NCBI GenBank assembly: GCA_035297145.1
Contig: DATGZN010000044.1
Span: forward strand, 1-64,000
Reading direction: 5' to 3'
From: QHXW01 sp035297145
Lineage (GTDB): Bacteria; Acidobacteriota; Terriglobia; Bryobacterales; Bryobacteraceae
Length of the DNA stretch: 64,000 bases
The stretch's first letter is position 1, and every line of letters starts with the position of its first letter. Below, in pieces: positions 8,213 through 17,393 of the stretch. Below the pieces are notes generated by a model that had not been told where the DNA came from, made no database searches, and worked only from the letters and a program-made list of their open reading frames with translations. Made by a program: the position numbers and the translations under genes.

Positions 8213-8722
8213 TTAGGTCTTCAAAGCTTGATGCTCAGTCGCCGGTAAATCGCTCGCCGGATGATAGGACTCTCCGGATGCGGAGACTCCCGGCTCAATG
8301 GCCGTCGCAGTGGAACCTTCTGTTCCCGCAGCGGGAATACTCCCGCTGGCGATAGCCCCGTCCGGGACGGCTCCCGACGTTAACTCAGCGCCCTGAGGTG
8401 CGGATGCGCTTGCAGTGGTTACAGCAGTCGTTGCGGTGGAATCGTGCGATTCGGAATTGTAAGATCCCGAGTCGTATGAAGAATAGTCGTAGTTGTACGT
8501 GTCGTGGTGGTAGCTGCTAGTCACTTCCTTCAACGATTCGTTTTCCCGCTCAAGGCTTCTCATCTCGCGCTCAAACGTAGCCTTCAGCTCACTCTGAGCG
8601 CGACGGAATTCAGCCACTCCCTTCGCCAGGTGCTTCGCCAGTTCGGGTAGCTTTTTTGGCCCGAACAGGATAAGAGCCAAGACAAAGATGGCGATCATTT
8701 CCTGCCAACCTACGGGACCCAT
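8213..8722 (-). CDS. TatA/TatB-family translocase protein with Tyr/Ser/Asp-rich tail
   Basis: A 169-residue protein starting with a short transmembrane helix, then the hinge FGPKKLPEL and an amphipathic helix, the hallmark of TatA/TatB. Glu at position 8 in the membrane segment fits TatB better than TatA. From about residue 70 comes a low-complexity stretch (repeated YD/YS/SY pairs) and a Thr/Ala/Ser-rich tail unlike standard family members. A Shine-Dalgarno GGAGG precedes the ATG by about 11 nt. Forms an operon with tatC directly downstream. Confidence 0.85.
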   Translation of the reverse strand: MGPVGWQEMIAIFVLALILFGPKKLPELAKHLAKGVAEFRRAQSELKATFEREMRSLERENESLKEVTSSYHHDTYNYDYSSYDSGSYNSESHDSTATTAVTTASASAPQGAELTSGAVPDGAIASGSIPAAGTEGSTATAIEPGVSASGESYHPASDLPATEHQALKT

Positions 8723-8800
8723 CTTGCTGCTTTCCTCCAGACTCTTTGGGAATCTAACTAGATCATATCATTTGAGCAGGAGGCGTTGAAGTTCGCGGGG

Positions 8801-11269
8801 TCACTCCGAGCGCAACGCTTGTATCACGTCCACCCGGGCGGCCCGCAATGCCGGCAGGACCGAGGCCACCACAGCCGCGGACAGCAGCACGAGCGCCGAT
8901 CCAACCACCACCGCCGCGCCCGGCATGCGCACGAACTCAAAATAGGCGCCGGCCAGTTGTGCGAGCGCGTACCCACACACCGCGCCCGCGCCGACTCCCG
9001 CAGCCGCCATGATGGCGCCGTCGACGATGACGCTGATCAGAAGATGTCGTGGCTGCGCCCCAACTGCCAGGCGCACGCCGAACTCCCGCGTCCTGCCGCT
9101 CACCGAAAATGCCAACACTCCGGCCACGCCGACCACAGCGATCGCCAGCGCCACCGCGGCGAAGCCTCCGAATACCAGCGTATTCAGCCGGTTTGGCGCC
9201 AGCACGTCGGCGCGGACGTCTTCGAGCGTGGCTGCGTGTTCTATCGGCTGGTCAACGGACATGTAGCGCACGATGTGTGTCACCGGCGTTACCAGCGTGT
9301 AGGGGTTGGTGTGTGCGTGCACAAACAAGCGGCCGCCCCAGATCTGCTGCTGTTCAAACGGGTGGTAAACGGTCAGTACCGCGCCCGGCACCACGTTTTC
9401 ATCGTCGATATCGGCCGCCACGCCCACGATGCGCCGGGGCGTCGAGCTGATGTCAATGAACTTCATCACCGGGTCGGTCCACATGATGTGGTGGTTCACC
9501 GCGTCCTGATTCGGGAACATGCGCTGCGCAAGTGTCTGGCTCACGACGACCACCAGCTCTCCATCGCGGCGATCAGCATCGTTGAAATCGCGCCCCGCGA
9601 TGATCGGGACTCCGAGCGCCGCAAAAAACCCTGGAGAAATGGTACGGAGCTGCGCGCGCGAGTTTTCTTCTCCGGGCGCTTGGACGTGACCTTCCGCCGA
9701 GAACTCGAAACCGGGGCCGAACTGGCCCGCATCCCGCCACGGAACGACCGTACCCAGAGCGACGCGATCCACCCCCGGCAGCTCAGTGATGCGCCGAATG
9801 ACTTCTTTGTAGAACCCGACAATCTGACCGGGTGTGCGTCCGTACTCCATTGCAGGCACGTTCAAAGCCAGCACCTGGCGCGTGTCGAAACCAGCCTTCA
9901 CTCCTTCCAGATCCAACAGTGTCTTGAGCAGCATTCCGGCTCCCGTCAATAGCACAAAACATGCGGCAATCTGCGTCATAGCGAAGATCCGCAGCCGCCG
10001 GTTGGTGCTGCTGGTAATGCGCAGCCCACTGCTGGTCAAGCCGATTCCGGCCTGAGCGGAGGATGAAGGGAGGCGCGGCACAAAAGCCAGAAGTACTGCT
10101 GCGACGACGGCTAAGGCGCCGCCAACCCAAAGCACACTGGCGTCCACCGTGAAATCCAGGGCACGGACCGAAAACCGGGAGGCATATCGGGCCAGAATGG
10201 CGGCCATCGGCTGTGCGCTCAAGACGCCGATCACAGCGCCCGCACCGCCGAGCAGCAGGCCCTCTGCCAGCAGTGTCCGGCGTAACGCACCGGTGCCGGC
10301 TCCGAGCGCCGCGCGGATGGCCAGTTCGCCCTCGCGCCGGACGGAACGGGCGAGGATCAGGTTCGCCACGTTCGCCCAGGCGATTACAAATACGAGGACC
10401 GACGCCGCGAGCAGTACCATCAGGATGGTCCTGGCCCGCGACGTGATCTGGTCACGCATCAGGACGGCGTCGATCCGGACGTCTTTATTTTTTGGATAGG
10501 CTTCGGGATGTTCGTCCACCATCGAGCGGTGTACGGCCCGCAGCTCGGCGCGCGCGGAGTCGAGAGTTGCACCGGGAGCGAGCCGCGCGAATAGCTCCGT
10601 CATCCGATGAACTCGTCCAGTGACCATGGTGGCCGAGAGATGATGCGGGCTGGTGACAACGTTGGCGAAAAGCTCAGTCTCCGACGGATACGGTACCGAC
10701 GGTTCCAGCACCCCTACGATCGTTGCCGTCCGCGTCCCCAGCCGGACGGTTTTTCCGAGAACGTTTGGATCCTTTTTGAGCCCCGAGGTCCAGAAACGAT
10801 ACGTCAGCACAGCCGCGCCGTCGGCATTCGGACCATCGTCGTGCGGGCCGAGAAGTCGTCCGAGCACGGGGTGCAGTCCCATCACATCGAAATACGACCC
10901 GCCTACGACTCCTGCCCGAATCTCGCGCGGCTCGCCGAGTCCGACCATGGTGAAGCCGATGGTGGAGAAATCGCCAAAAGCGCTCAGGGACTTCACTCGC
11001 GCTTCGAGATCGCGGAGCTCGGGAACGGAAAATGTGCTGTTAGCCACACCGAGGCCGGGCGCGCTCTGGCGGATGTAAATCAGCCGATCCTCGTCGCGAT
11101 TGACCAACGGCCGCAGGAGCACGCCGCGCACGACGCTGAACATGGCGGAGTTAGCTCCGATGCCGAGGGCCAGCGTGAAAACGACAGTAGCGGTAAGTCC
11201 TTTGGATCGTGCCAGCGAACGTATGGCAAATTTCAGGTCGTTGATGAAGTTGTGGAAGGTCTCAGTCAT
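8801..11269 (-). CDS. Orphan FtsX/MacB-type ABC permease (ADOP family)
   Basis: An 822-residue permease. It opens with FINDLKFAIRSLARSKGLTA and a first transmembrane helix, followed by a MacB-like periplasmic domain, a three-helix FtsX domain, a second periplasmic domain and a second FtsX domain ending VLPALRAARVDVIQALRSE. This duplicated layout without a dedicated ATPase next door is the acidobacterial duplicated orphan permease type. Function is unknown; export of a small molecule or lipoprotein release are guesses. The downstream tat genes are on the same strand about 80 nt away but have their own ribosome-binding site. Confidence 0.9.
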   Translation of the reverse strand: MTETFHNFINDLKFAIRSLARSKGLTATVVFTLALGIGANSAMFSVVRGVLLRPLVNRDEDRLIYIRQSAPGLGVANSTFSVPELRDLEARVKSLSAFGDFSTIGFTMVGLGEPREIRAGVVGGSYFDVMGLHPVLGRLLGPHDDGPNADGAAVLTYRFWTSGLKKDPNVLGKTVRLGTRTATIVGVLEPSVPYPSETELFANVVTSPHHLSATMVTGRVHRMTELFARLAPGATLDSARAELRAVHRSMVDEHPEAYPKNKDVRIDAVLMRDQITSRARTILMVLLAASVLVFVIAWANVANLILARSVRREGELAIRAALGAGTGALRRTLLAEGLLLGGAGAVIGVLSAQPMAAILARYASRFSVRALDFTVDASVLWVGGALAVVAAVLLAFVPRLPSSSAQAGIGLTSSGLRITSSTNRRLRIFAMTQIAACFVLLTGAGMLLKTLLDLEGVKAGFDTRQVLALNVPAMEYGRTPGQIVGFYKEVIRRITELPGVDRVALGTVVPWRDAGQFGPGFEFSAEGHVQAPGEENSRAQLRTISPGFFAALGVPIIAGRDFNDADRRDGELVVVVSQTLAQRMFPNQDAVNHHIMWTDPVMKFIDISSTPRRIVGVAADIDDENVVPGAVLTVYHPFEQQQIWGGRLFVHAHTNPYTLVTPVTHIVRYMSVDQPIEHAATLEDVRADVLAPNRLNTLVFGGFAAVALAIAVVGVAGVLAFSVSGRTREFGVRLAVGAQPRHLLISVIVDGAIMAAAGVGAGAVCGYALAQLAGAYFEFVRMPGAAVVVGSALVLLSAAVVASVLPALRAARVDVIQALRSE

Positions 11270-11284
11270 ACAAATTTGCCCTCT

Positions 11285-11653
11285 CTAATGTGTGGGTAAG
11301 CCCTTTAGCTCCACTACCTGGCGAACTTCGATAATTGACGGGCTCCTGGTTCCCAAAAAGCCGGTAGCGATACGGGTCGCCTCATCCATGTCTTTCGCCT
11401 CGATTAGCGTATAACCGCCGATTTGCTCACGCGTTTCGGCAAAAGGACCATCCGTGACAAGCGGCTTGCCCTGTCGCAGGCGGACCGTGGCTCCCGTGGA
11501 CGTCGGATGTAGCGGAGCGCCGCCCAGAAACTTTCCGCTCGCCATGAGGTGCTCGATGTGTGGCGTGCATTCGGCCATCAACTGCTGTTGTTCCGCCTCG
11601 CTCAGGCTGAGCCAGGCTTTCTCATCCAGGTAAGTCAGAAACATGTATTTCAT
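11285..11653 (-). CDS. YCII/DGPF-domain protein
   Basis: A 122-residue protein with the DGPF motif (LVTDGPFAETREQIGGY) and the ferredoxin-like YCII fold, beginning MKYMFLTYLDE. The family is often found beside sigma factors and transport genes and has no settled enzymatic role. The ATG at 11653 is chosen over a longer open frame because GGAGA lies 6 nt upstream and the family begins here. It ends 15 nt before the start of the orphan permease, so co-transcription is likely. Confidence 0.88.
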   Translation of the reverse strand: MKYMFLTYLDEKAWLSLSEAEQQQLMAECTPHIEHLMASGKFLGGAPLHPTSTGATVRLRQGKPLVTDGPFAETREQIGGYTLIEAKDMDEATRIATGFLGTRSPSIIEVRQVVELKGLPTH

Positions 11654-11724
11654 TTCGATCTCCAACAGTAAGTCGATCTGGATGTGGCCGGATCGACACC
11701 AAGCCAACTTTTTTTGGCTTCGTT

Positions 11725-12261
11725 TTAAGCGACCTGCGGCCCTTCCAGCACGCAAACGTCCTGCAAGTTGCGGTAGCGCTCCCCGAAATCGAGGCCATAA
11801 CCGACGACAAACTCGTCGGGAATTTCAAAACCGACATAGCTGACCTTCACCGGACGCTGGCGGCGCTCGGGCTTATCGAGCAGCGCAGCAATGCGGATCG
11901 ATCGCGGTTTGCGCTGCTGCAGGATATTCATCAGATAGTTGAGCGTCAATCCTGTATCGACGATATCCTCCACCAAGAGAACATGGGCGTTTTCCACGGC
12001 CTGGTCCAGGTCCTTGGTCAGCTTGACGGCCCCGGAAGTCGTGGTGCCGCGCCCGTAGCTGGAGATGCCCATGAAATCGATCACCACGTCGCGCTCGATG
12101 GCGCGCGCCAGGTCCGCCAGAAAAAAACAAGCGCCTTTCAGGATGCAAACCAGGTGCAGAGCGCCGTCCGGATAGTCCTTGTCGATCTCGGCGCCCATCT
12201 CCTGAATCCGTTTCTGAATTTGCTGCGAGGAAAGGAGCAGGCGAAGGGTGTTGGCGGACAT
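11725..12261 (-). CDS. hpt: Hypoxanthine phosphoribosyltransferase
   Basis: A 178-residue type I phosphoribosyltransferase that converts hypoxanthine/guanine and PRPP to IMP/GMP. The PRPP loop VLLVEDIVDTGLTL is intact. The flexible loop (SSYGRGTTTSG) and the C-terminal purine-contacting VVGYGLDFGERYRN also match Hpt. The gene is divergent from the CRISPR effector operon, with 82 nt between the two starts, so the promoters of both must share this gap. Confidence 0.95.
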   Translation of the reverse strand: MSANTLRLLLSSQQIQKRIQEMGAEIDKDYPDGALHLVCILKGACFFLADLARAIERDVVIDFMGISSYGRGTTTSGAVKLTKDLDQAVENAHVLLVEDIVDTGLTLNYLMNILQQRKPRSIRIAALLDKPERRQRPVKVSYVGFEIPDEFVVGYGLDFGERYRNLQDVCVLEGPQVA

Positions 12262-12343
12262 GCAGATATTCTATGCCGGGCGCGCTCCGCCGCCGCAATG
12301 CCCTGTGATAGACTGGCCGTTTCCGCGAGTTTCCCAAAACCTC

Positions 12344-13825
12344 ATGTCCGAGCAGATCCTGTTACAAGGCAAAATTCTGGGCATTGAGCCGTTTGTCGCC
12401 TCGGGCGATGCGACGGTTCCCGAGGAACTGTTCGCCGGACGCTCGCAGTGGCTGACCCTGATCTCGGAAGTGTTGCCGCGAGCCCTGCTGGCGGAGCTGG
12501 GCCTTTCCCGCATTCTGCTCGGCACGAGCGGTGGCGGCCAGTTTCTGCTAGTGCTGCCGGGGGAAGCGAGGGGCGCAGCCGAGCAGTTCCTCGGCGCTGC
12601 GGCCCAACAGATGGGTGCTCTGAGCACCGGACATCTGAAGCTGCTGTGGAGCGTCACTGAAAACCTGGGCGATTGGAGCGTGGTGCGCAAGCGCCTGAAC
12701 GAGGAGTTGCTGCGCAAGCGCTCTGCTCCGCTCGCAGGCGTTGAAGCCGGTGTATTCCAGCCGTTTGCGCCGCAAGCCGAGTCCACAGGATCAGAGGCAG
12801 ATCGTTATTTCTCCACCGCTTTGGGCCTGAAGGTTCGGGAAGCTTCGCTCATCGGATGGTCGCCGGGGGCGCCTGCGATGGTGACGCCGGGCGCAGGCAA
12901 GCATACCTGGGCCATCTCGTCCAACCTCTCACTGGACGGTATTACGCTGGCTCGCCATGCCGCTCCGACCGACGATGGCACCAGCGCCGCCAGCTCTTCA
13001 GTGCTGGCCGGCCGCGCGCAGGGGAGGCTTCTCTGGGGCGTACTGCGCGGGGACGTGGATCACTTTGCGGTGCGCATGCGCCGCGTGCAGACCATTGAGG
13101 AACACGTCCAGCTTTCCGTGCTCTATAAGCAGTTCTTCGCGGGCGAACTGGAAGTGCTGTGCTCGATGCCTGAGTTCTGGAGAAAAGTGACAATTCTCTA
13201 CTCCGGCGGCGACGATTTCGCCGTCTATGGATCGTGGGACGCCCTCATCCTGCTAGCGCGCGAGCTGCAAAGGTTGTTTCATCGCTTCACCGAGGAGAAT
13301 CTGAAAGACTTCCCAGGGGCGGAAGCCAAGACCATCTCCATGGCGCTCGCCATTGCGCCCGACCCGGATACGCCGCTGGCTGCCGTCTACCAGCAGGCGG
13401 GCGTCAATCTCGACCTGGCGAAGTCCTCGGACAAGGATTGCATTTATCTGTTGGGCCGCGTACTCGAGTGGAAGCGCCTGGCCGACGCCGCTGAGCTAAA
13501 AGACAACATCACGCAGATGCTCGAGGAATTTCGCGGCGCGCGGCAATTCCTGGCGCAGCTGCGCGGTTTTTATCAGAAGGAGATCGTCGTGGGCGCCTCG
13601 CCGGACGCGGATGCCGCCATCAGCCGGCTGGGACGGTTCCAGCGCCGGTATCACCGCGCCCTGGGAAGCTCGCGCGACCGGGAGTTTCAGAAGTTGCGCG
13701 CGCACCTGGTGAATGAGATCGTAGGGAGAAAAGCGGTACCGCAGGGGAAGCCCGGAGCACGAGTAAAGTTGAGGCCGGCGGGCCTGGTGGCAATGGAATG
13801 GGCCAGGCTTGCCAGCGAGGTTTAA
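12344..13825 (+). CDS. cas10: Cas10/Csm1 type III-A large subunit, HD-less, GGDD intact
   Basis: A 493-residue Cas10. The first palm region has TSGGGQFLLVLPGE (residues 61-74). The second, catalytic palm starts with WGVLRGDVDHF (231-241) and carries YSGGDDF (286-292), the motif that makes cyclic oligoadenylates. Both the DVD and GGDD carboxylates are present. The N-terminal HD nuclease domain and its histidines are absent, and no Cys4 zinc ribbon is seen; typical Csm1 proteins are about 750-850 residues. A D4-like helical end follows. The ATG at 12344 is preferred to in-frame starts at 12248 because those overlap the divergent hpt start; the ribosome-binding site is weak. First gene of the csm operon, 6 nt before csm2. 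Confidence 0.9.
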   Translation: MSEQILLQGKILGIEPFVASGDATVPEELFAGRSQWLTLISEVLPRALLAELGLSRILLGTSGGGQFLLVLPGEARGAAEQFLGAAAQQMGALSTGHLKLLWSVTENLGDWSVVRKRLNEELLRKRSAPLAGVEAGVFQPFAPQAESTGSEADRYFSTALGLKVREASLIGWSPGAPAMVTPGAGKHTWAISSNLSLDGITLARHAAPTDDGTSAASSSVLAGRAQGRLLWGVLRGDVDHFAVRMRRVQTIEEHVQLSVLYKQFFAGELEVLCSMPEFWRKVTILYSGGDDFAVYGSWDALILLARELQRLFHRFTEENLKDFPGAEAKTISMALAIAPDPDTPLAAVYQQAGVNLDLAKSSDKDCIYLLGRVLEWKRLADAAELKDNITQMLEEFRGARQFLAQLRGFYQKEIVVGASPDADAAISRLGRFQRRYHRALGSSRDREFQKLRAHLVNEIVGRKAVPQGKPGARVKLRPAGLVAMEWARLASEV

Positions 13826-13831
13826 ATCAGC

Positions 13832-14302
13832 ATGCCACAAGAGCAGGAAATCAAACGTGAAAACCGGCCGCCGCGCGAAGGCCGTGAAGGGCGTCCGCGG
13901 GAAGATGGCCGCCGCGACGACCGGCGTGGCGATCGCGGAGATCGGGGCCGTCCCGAGGGGCCGCCCGAGATCGATCTCGACAAGCTCATCAGCGACAGCC
14001 TGTATCTCGACAATCAGGCGCACGGTATCGTGAGCCGCATGCGGGATATGGACTCCGCCACCAGGAGCCAGCTACGCCGGCTCTACAACGCGGTGCGCCG
14101 GGCCAACCGCGCACCGGAGAATGAGCGCCAGCATGAGTTCGTCATGCTGCGCGCGCGGCTGGCGTATACTATTGCGCGCCACTCGCTGCGCAGCCTCGAT
14201 CAGATCGAGAAGCTGCTGCTGCAGGTGACCCGCAAAAATGACAGCCGCGGCTACGAGCGGTTCCGAGATCTGTTCGAAGCCATCGTGGCATACAACGAAT
14301 AG
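13832..14302 (+). CDS. csm2: Csm2 small subunit with Arg/Gly-rich N-terminal tail
   Basis: A 156-residue protein. The first 45 residues are extremely rich in Arg, Gly, Asp and Glu (RGDRGDRGRPEG) and probably disordered. Residues 48-156 form the helical Csm2 fold that lines the target RNA channel in the Csm complex. The start is 6 nt after the cas10 stop. Identification relies on position between cas10 and csm3 and on the helical basic core. The RG-rich tail is unusual for Csm2 and could bind RNA. Confidence 0.82.
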   Translation: MPQEQEIKRENRPPREGREGRPREDGRRDDRRGDRGDRGRPEGPPEIDLDKLISDSLYLDNQAHGIVSRMRDMDSATRSQLRRLYNAVRRANRAPENERQHEFVMLRARLAYTIARHSLRSLDQIEKLLLQVTRKNDSRGYERFRDLFEAIVAYNE

Positions 14303-14335
14303 CGCCTGCACCAACAGCCAAACACGCGAGGAAGA

Positions 14336-15169
14336 ATGAGCGCGCACACTGCACAAACTGAATTGAAACTGATCGGCAAACTGATTCTGGAAGGGCAGCT
14401 CCATTGTGAGACGGGCCTGCACATCGGTGCCGGAAAGGGGTCGCTCGAAATCGGCGGCTCTGACAACCCGGTGGTCAAGGACGCCGCCGGCCGCCCGTAC
14501 ATCCCCGGCAGCTCTCTGCGAGGCAAGATCCGCTCGTTGCTGGAGCAGTTCTCGGGCGCGGCCGTGCCCTCGGAACTCGTGTACCTTTCCCGCCGCAAAG
14601 GCCAGGAAGTGCGGATTCACCAGAGCGACCGTCCGGACGACGATATCTGTCTGCTATTCGGCCGCAACGCGGGGCGCATGGAGCGCGTGACCGGCGATGC
14701 CGTGGAGAGCCACAATGCCACTCCTGCACGCCTGGCCGTTTTCGACGCTCCGCTCGAAATTGAAAGCATCACGGCGCCAATGCGCGAAAACCTGGACGAC
14801 GAGCTCACGGAAGTCAAGAGCGAGAACGCCATCGATCGGATCACGTCTCAAGCCAATCCGCGCACGCTGGAGCGGGTACCCGCCAGCGCGCGCTTCAAGG
14901 TCCGGTTCGTCGTCGACCTGCTATGCGATGAGGATGCGCCGCTGTTCACCCTACTCGTACAGGGTCTGCGCCTGCTCGAAGACGATGCACTCGGAGGCGG
15001 CGGCTCACGAGGCAGCGGTCGTGTGCGTTTCTCGAATCTCAAGCTGGTGTGGCGCAACCGCGACTACTATGCGTCTGGCGGTGCAGAGAAAGAGCTGATC
15101 GCGGGCGCGGATGTCGCGGGACTGCAGAAACTGGTGCAGGAATCCGCGATGTCTTTTGTAAAGGAATGA
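14336..15169 (+). CDS. csm3: Csm3 (Cas7-type RAMP backbone, target RNase)
   Basis: A 277-residue Cas7-family RAMP protein that forms the crRNA-binding backbone and cuts target RNA at 6-nt intervals. GLHIGAGKGSLEIGGSDNPV (residues 27-46) holds Asp43, the expected catalytic residue of Csm3. RPYIPGSSLRGKIRSLLE matches the next conserved block, and a glycine-rich loop GGGGSRGSGRVRF lies near residue 225. AGGAAG precedes the ATG. The ATG of csm4 overlaps the stop (ATGA). Confidence 0.95.
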   Translation: MSAHTAQTELKLIGKLILEGQLHCETGLHIGAGKGSLEIGGSDNPVVKDAAGRPYIPGSSLRGKIRSLLEQFSGAAVPSELVYLSRRKGQEVRIHQSDRPDDDICLLFGRNAGRMERVTGDAVESHNATPARLAVFDAPLEIESITAPMRENLDDELTEVKSENAIDRITSQANPRTLERVPASARFKVRFVVDLLCDEDAPLFTLLVQGLRLLEDDALGGGGSRGSGRVRFSNLKLVWRNRDYYASGGAEKELIAGADVAGLQKLVQESAMSFVKE

Positions 15170-16236
15170 CGCCTGCGCAACAGCCGGGGCTTGTGGTCAA
15201 GCTGCGCCCCACCGGTCCGTGGCGCGTGGGTCCGGATTCGGGTGCGCGCGACGCCGTGGATCTGCTTTATCACAGCGACTCGCTATATTCCGCCGTAACC
15301 GGTGCCATGCGACTGCTGGGTCATCTCGAAGAGTGGCTGGATGCTACGGCTCGACGGCCCGAGGGCGCGGCGGTTCGCTTCAGCTCATTATTTCCCTTCC
15401 AAAACGAAGTCGGATTCGTGGTGCCGCCGCGCAGTGTGTGGCCTCCACCCGCGTCGACCAAAGTTCGATGGAAAGCTGTGCGGTTCGTCCCGCTGGGCTT
15501 GATCGGTCCGCTGCTCGGCGGGCAGACGCTGGAAGAGGACCGCTGGGACGTTGATGGCATGAGTCAATGCCTGGTTCCCGGAGGCCGCCTCGGCCCATTC
15601 CGCTTGGGCGCGCGCTCAGCGGCCGCGGTGGATCGTCTTGCAGCCAACATTGAGCCGCACGAGGTGGCATGCGTCGAATTCCTTCCTGGCGCGGGGCTGT
15701 GGACGGTAATTGCGTTCTCCGGCGAAGACCAGAAGGACAAGTGGAATGGACCGGTGCGCGCGGCATTGCGATGGTTGGCCGATTCCGGATTCGGAGGCGA
15801 GCGCGGGCGCGGCTGGGGACGCGCGGAGGTGCCGGAGTTTATTGAAGGGACACTGCCGCAAATGATTCTGCCGGATCGACAGGCAGAACCCGCTGCCACT
15901 CCGGAAGTGGAGTCCCCTGCGCCGGTCGAAGTGCCTGCTCCTGAGCCTGCGAATGCATACTGGCTGCTCTCGTTGTTCAGTCCAGCGGCTGACGATTTGA
16001 TCGACTGGAACCGGGGCAGCTATTCGTTGGTACCTCGCGCCGGTCGGGTGGAAAGCCCTGTGCGCTCCGGCGATCTGAAGAAGTCGCTCAACATGATCAG
16101 CGAAGGCTCGGTGCTGCTCGCGGAGCATCCCGTGCAAGGCGCGGCGCCCGATGTGGCGCCTGATGGCTTCGCGCACCCGGTCTACCGCGCCGGCTTTGCG
16201 CTCGCCATTCCGATTCCGTGGCAGGGGGCCGCATGA
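15166..16236 (+). CDS. csm4: Csm4 (Cas5-type RAMP)
   Basis: A 356-residue Cas5-like subunit that caps the crRNA 5' handle and contacts Cas10. DLLYHSDSLYSAVTGAM, the LFPF block and the glycine-rich SGFGGERGRGWGRAEV match Csm4. A proline/glutamate-rich linker at roughly residues 243-265 joins a C-terminal RAMP half, longer than in most Csm4. ATG 15166 overlaps the csm3 stop by 4 nt, and its own stop overlaps csm5 in the same way. Confidence 0.92.
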   Translation: MTPAQQPGLVVKLRPTGPWRVGPDSGARDAVDLLYHSDSLYSAVTGAMRLLGHLEEWLDATARRPEGAAVRFSSLFPFQNEVGFVVPPRSVWPPPASTKVRWKAVRFVPLGLIGPLLGGQTLEEDRWDVDGMSQCLVPGGRLGPFRLGARSAAAVDRLAANIEPHEVACVEFLPGAGLWTVIAFSGEDQKDKWNGPVRAALRWLADSGFGGERGRGWGRAEVPEFIEGTLPQMILPDRQAEPAATPEVESPAPVEVPAPEPANAYWLLSLFSPAADDLIDWNRGSYSLVPRAGRVESPVRSGDLKKSLNMISEGSVLLAEHPVQGAAPDVAPDGFAHPVYRAGFALAIPIPWQGAA

Positions 16237-17384
16237 GATACCGGCTTACTTGCTTGACGCCAGCTTTGGTAGGGGACGGCGGCCGGCTTTCGGCCATCGA
16301 CTACATGGTCTGGAAAGACCAGGTTAATGTGCTTGCACAGAACCGCATATTCAAATTGCTCTCCAAGGGCCCGCGCCTCGACGGCTATCTCGCGCAGCTC
16401 AAGAAAGCGACCAAGCTAGACTTCGCGTCGTGGGGCGGCTTTGCGCAGAACTTCGCCGACCGCCGCATTCCCTTCGAACATGCCGCCTATTCCAACTACT
16501 GGAATCACGCCATGGGTGACAGCCTCAACATCCCGACGTTTGCCAGCGGCGCATCCGGGCCATACCTGCCGGGTTCGGCCATCAAAGGCGCGCTGCGAAC
16601 GGGGATGCTGTTTTCCCGTCTGAGGGATAGCACTCTGCACGACCTTGCCGGGCGCATCCACCCTGAACGGCCGTCGCGCCGGCCGGCCGAACCGGCCGAA
16701 GAGCAATTGATCGGAACCGGCGGTAACAGCCGTACCAGACCCTTCGGCGCTGCCGATTCCACGCCGGTAGATCGTTCCCGTTTCAAAATCTATCTGCTGC
16801 GCGTCGCCACACTCGTCAGCCGCGGACGCGACGAATTCGCACTCGGATGGAAGCAAAGCTCGCGTGGCGCCGCCGATGGCCGCAGACCGGAAGACGGCGC
16901 GCCGACGTTTGCGGAAATGTCCGCCCCTGGGAGTACGTTTGAGGGCGCCTGGCGCGAGAACCACTTTTTCGATGAACCGGAAACTCGCCGGCTGCTAGGC
17001 TGGCGCGAGCCGGTGGAGCGAGCGCAAGTATTCGAAGCAGCCAATCAGTATGCCGCGGCGCTTCTGACGCTGCACAAAAACTACGCGGCACGAACCGGCC
17101 TCCAGTTACTTACTAAGACGGTTGACGAACTGGAAAGCAGGCTTGCCGAAGCCCGGACTGCCGGTGCCTGTCTGCTCTCGATTGGATGGGGCGCCGGGCT
17201 GATCGGCAAGTCCGCATGGCTCGACACGGCCAACCCCGACTACCGGCAAATCCTCAAGAGCATCTCGGTTTACAACAGCGCCCTCGCGTCCGGCCTGCCC
17301 TTTCCCAAAACCCGCCGCATCGTGTTCCTCAGTGACCAGCCGGCGACTCTGCCTGGCTGGGCGAGGCTGGAAATCCTGTCGTAA
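16233..17384 (+). CDS. csm5: Csm5 (Cas7-type RAMP)
   Basis: A 383-residue RAMP at the 3' end of the Csm complex. The N-terminus MRYRLTCLTPALVGDGG is typical, and the conserved block GPYLPGSAIKGALRTGML is near residue 113. A C-terminal glycine-rich GWGAGLIGKS follows. ATG at 16233 is chosen because of the ATGA overlap with csm4. The gene ends 9 nt before msrA, with no terminator visible, so msrA is likely in the same transcript. Confidence 0.92.
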   Translation: MRYRLTCLTPALVGDGGRLSAIDYMVWKDQVNVLAQNRIFKLLSKGPRLDGYLAQLKKATKLDFASWGGFAQNFADRRIPFEHAAYSNYWNHAMGDSLNIPTFASGASGPYLPGSAIKGALRTGMLFSRLRDSTLHDLAGRIHPERPSRRPAEPAEEQLIGTGGNSRTRPFGAADSTPVDRSRFKIYLLRVATLVSRGRDEFALGWKQSSRGAADGRRPEDGAPTFAEMSAPGSTFEGAWRENHFFDEPETRRLLGWREPVERAQVFEAANQYAAALLTLHKNYAARTGLQLLTKTVDELESRLAEARTAGACLLSIGWGAGLIGKSAWLDTANPDYRQILKSISVYNSALASGLPFPKTRRIVFLSDQPATLPGWARLEILS

Positions 17385-17393
17385 GGTAGAAGG

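Noticed and set aside
8786..9952. A 388-codon plus-strand open frame
   Set aside because: Lies antisense to the 822-residue permease; the translation is rich in His, Arg and Gln with no fold.
11701..11720. Hairpin aagccaa-cttttt-ttggctt after hpt
   Set aside because: The stem is only 7 bp and no T-run follows on the minus strand, so it is not a convincing terminator.
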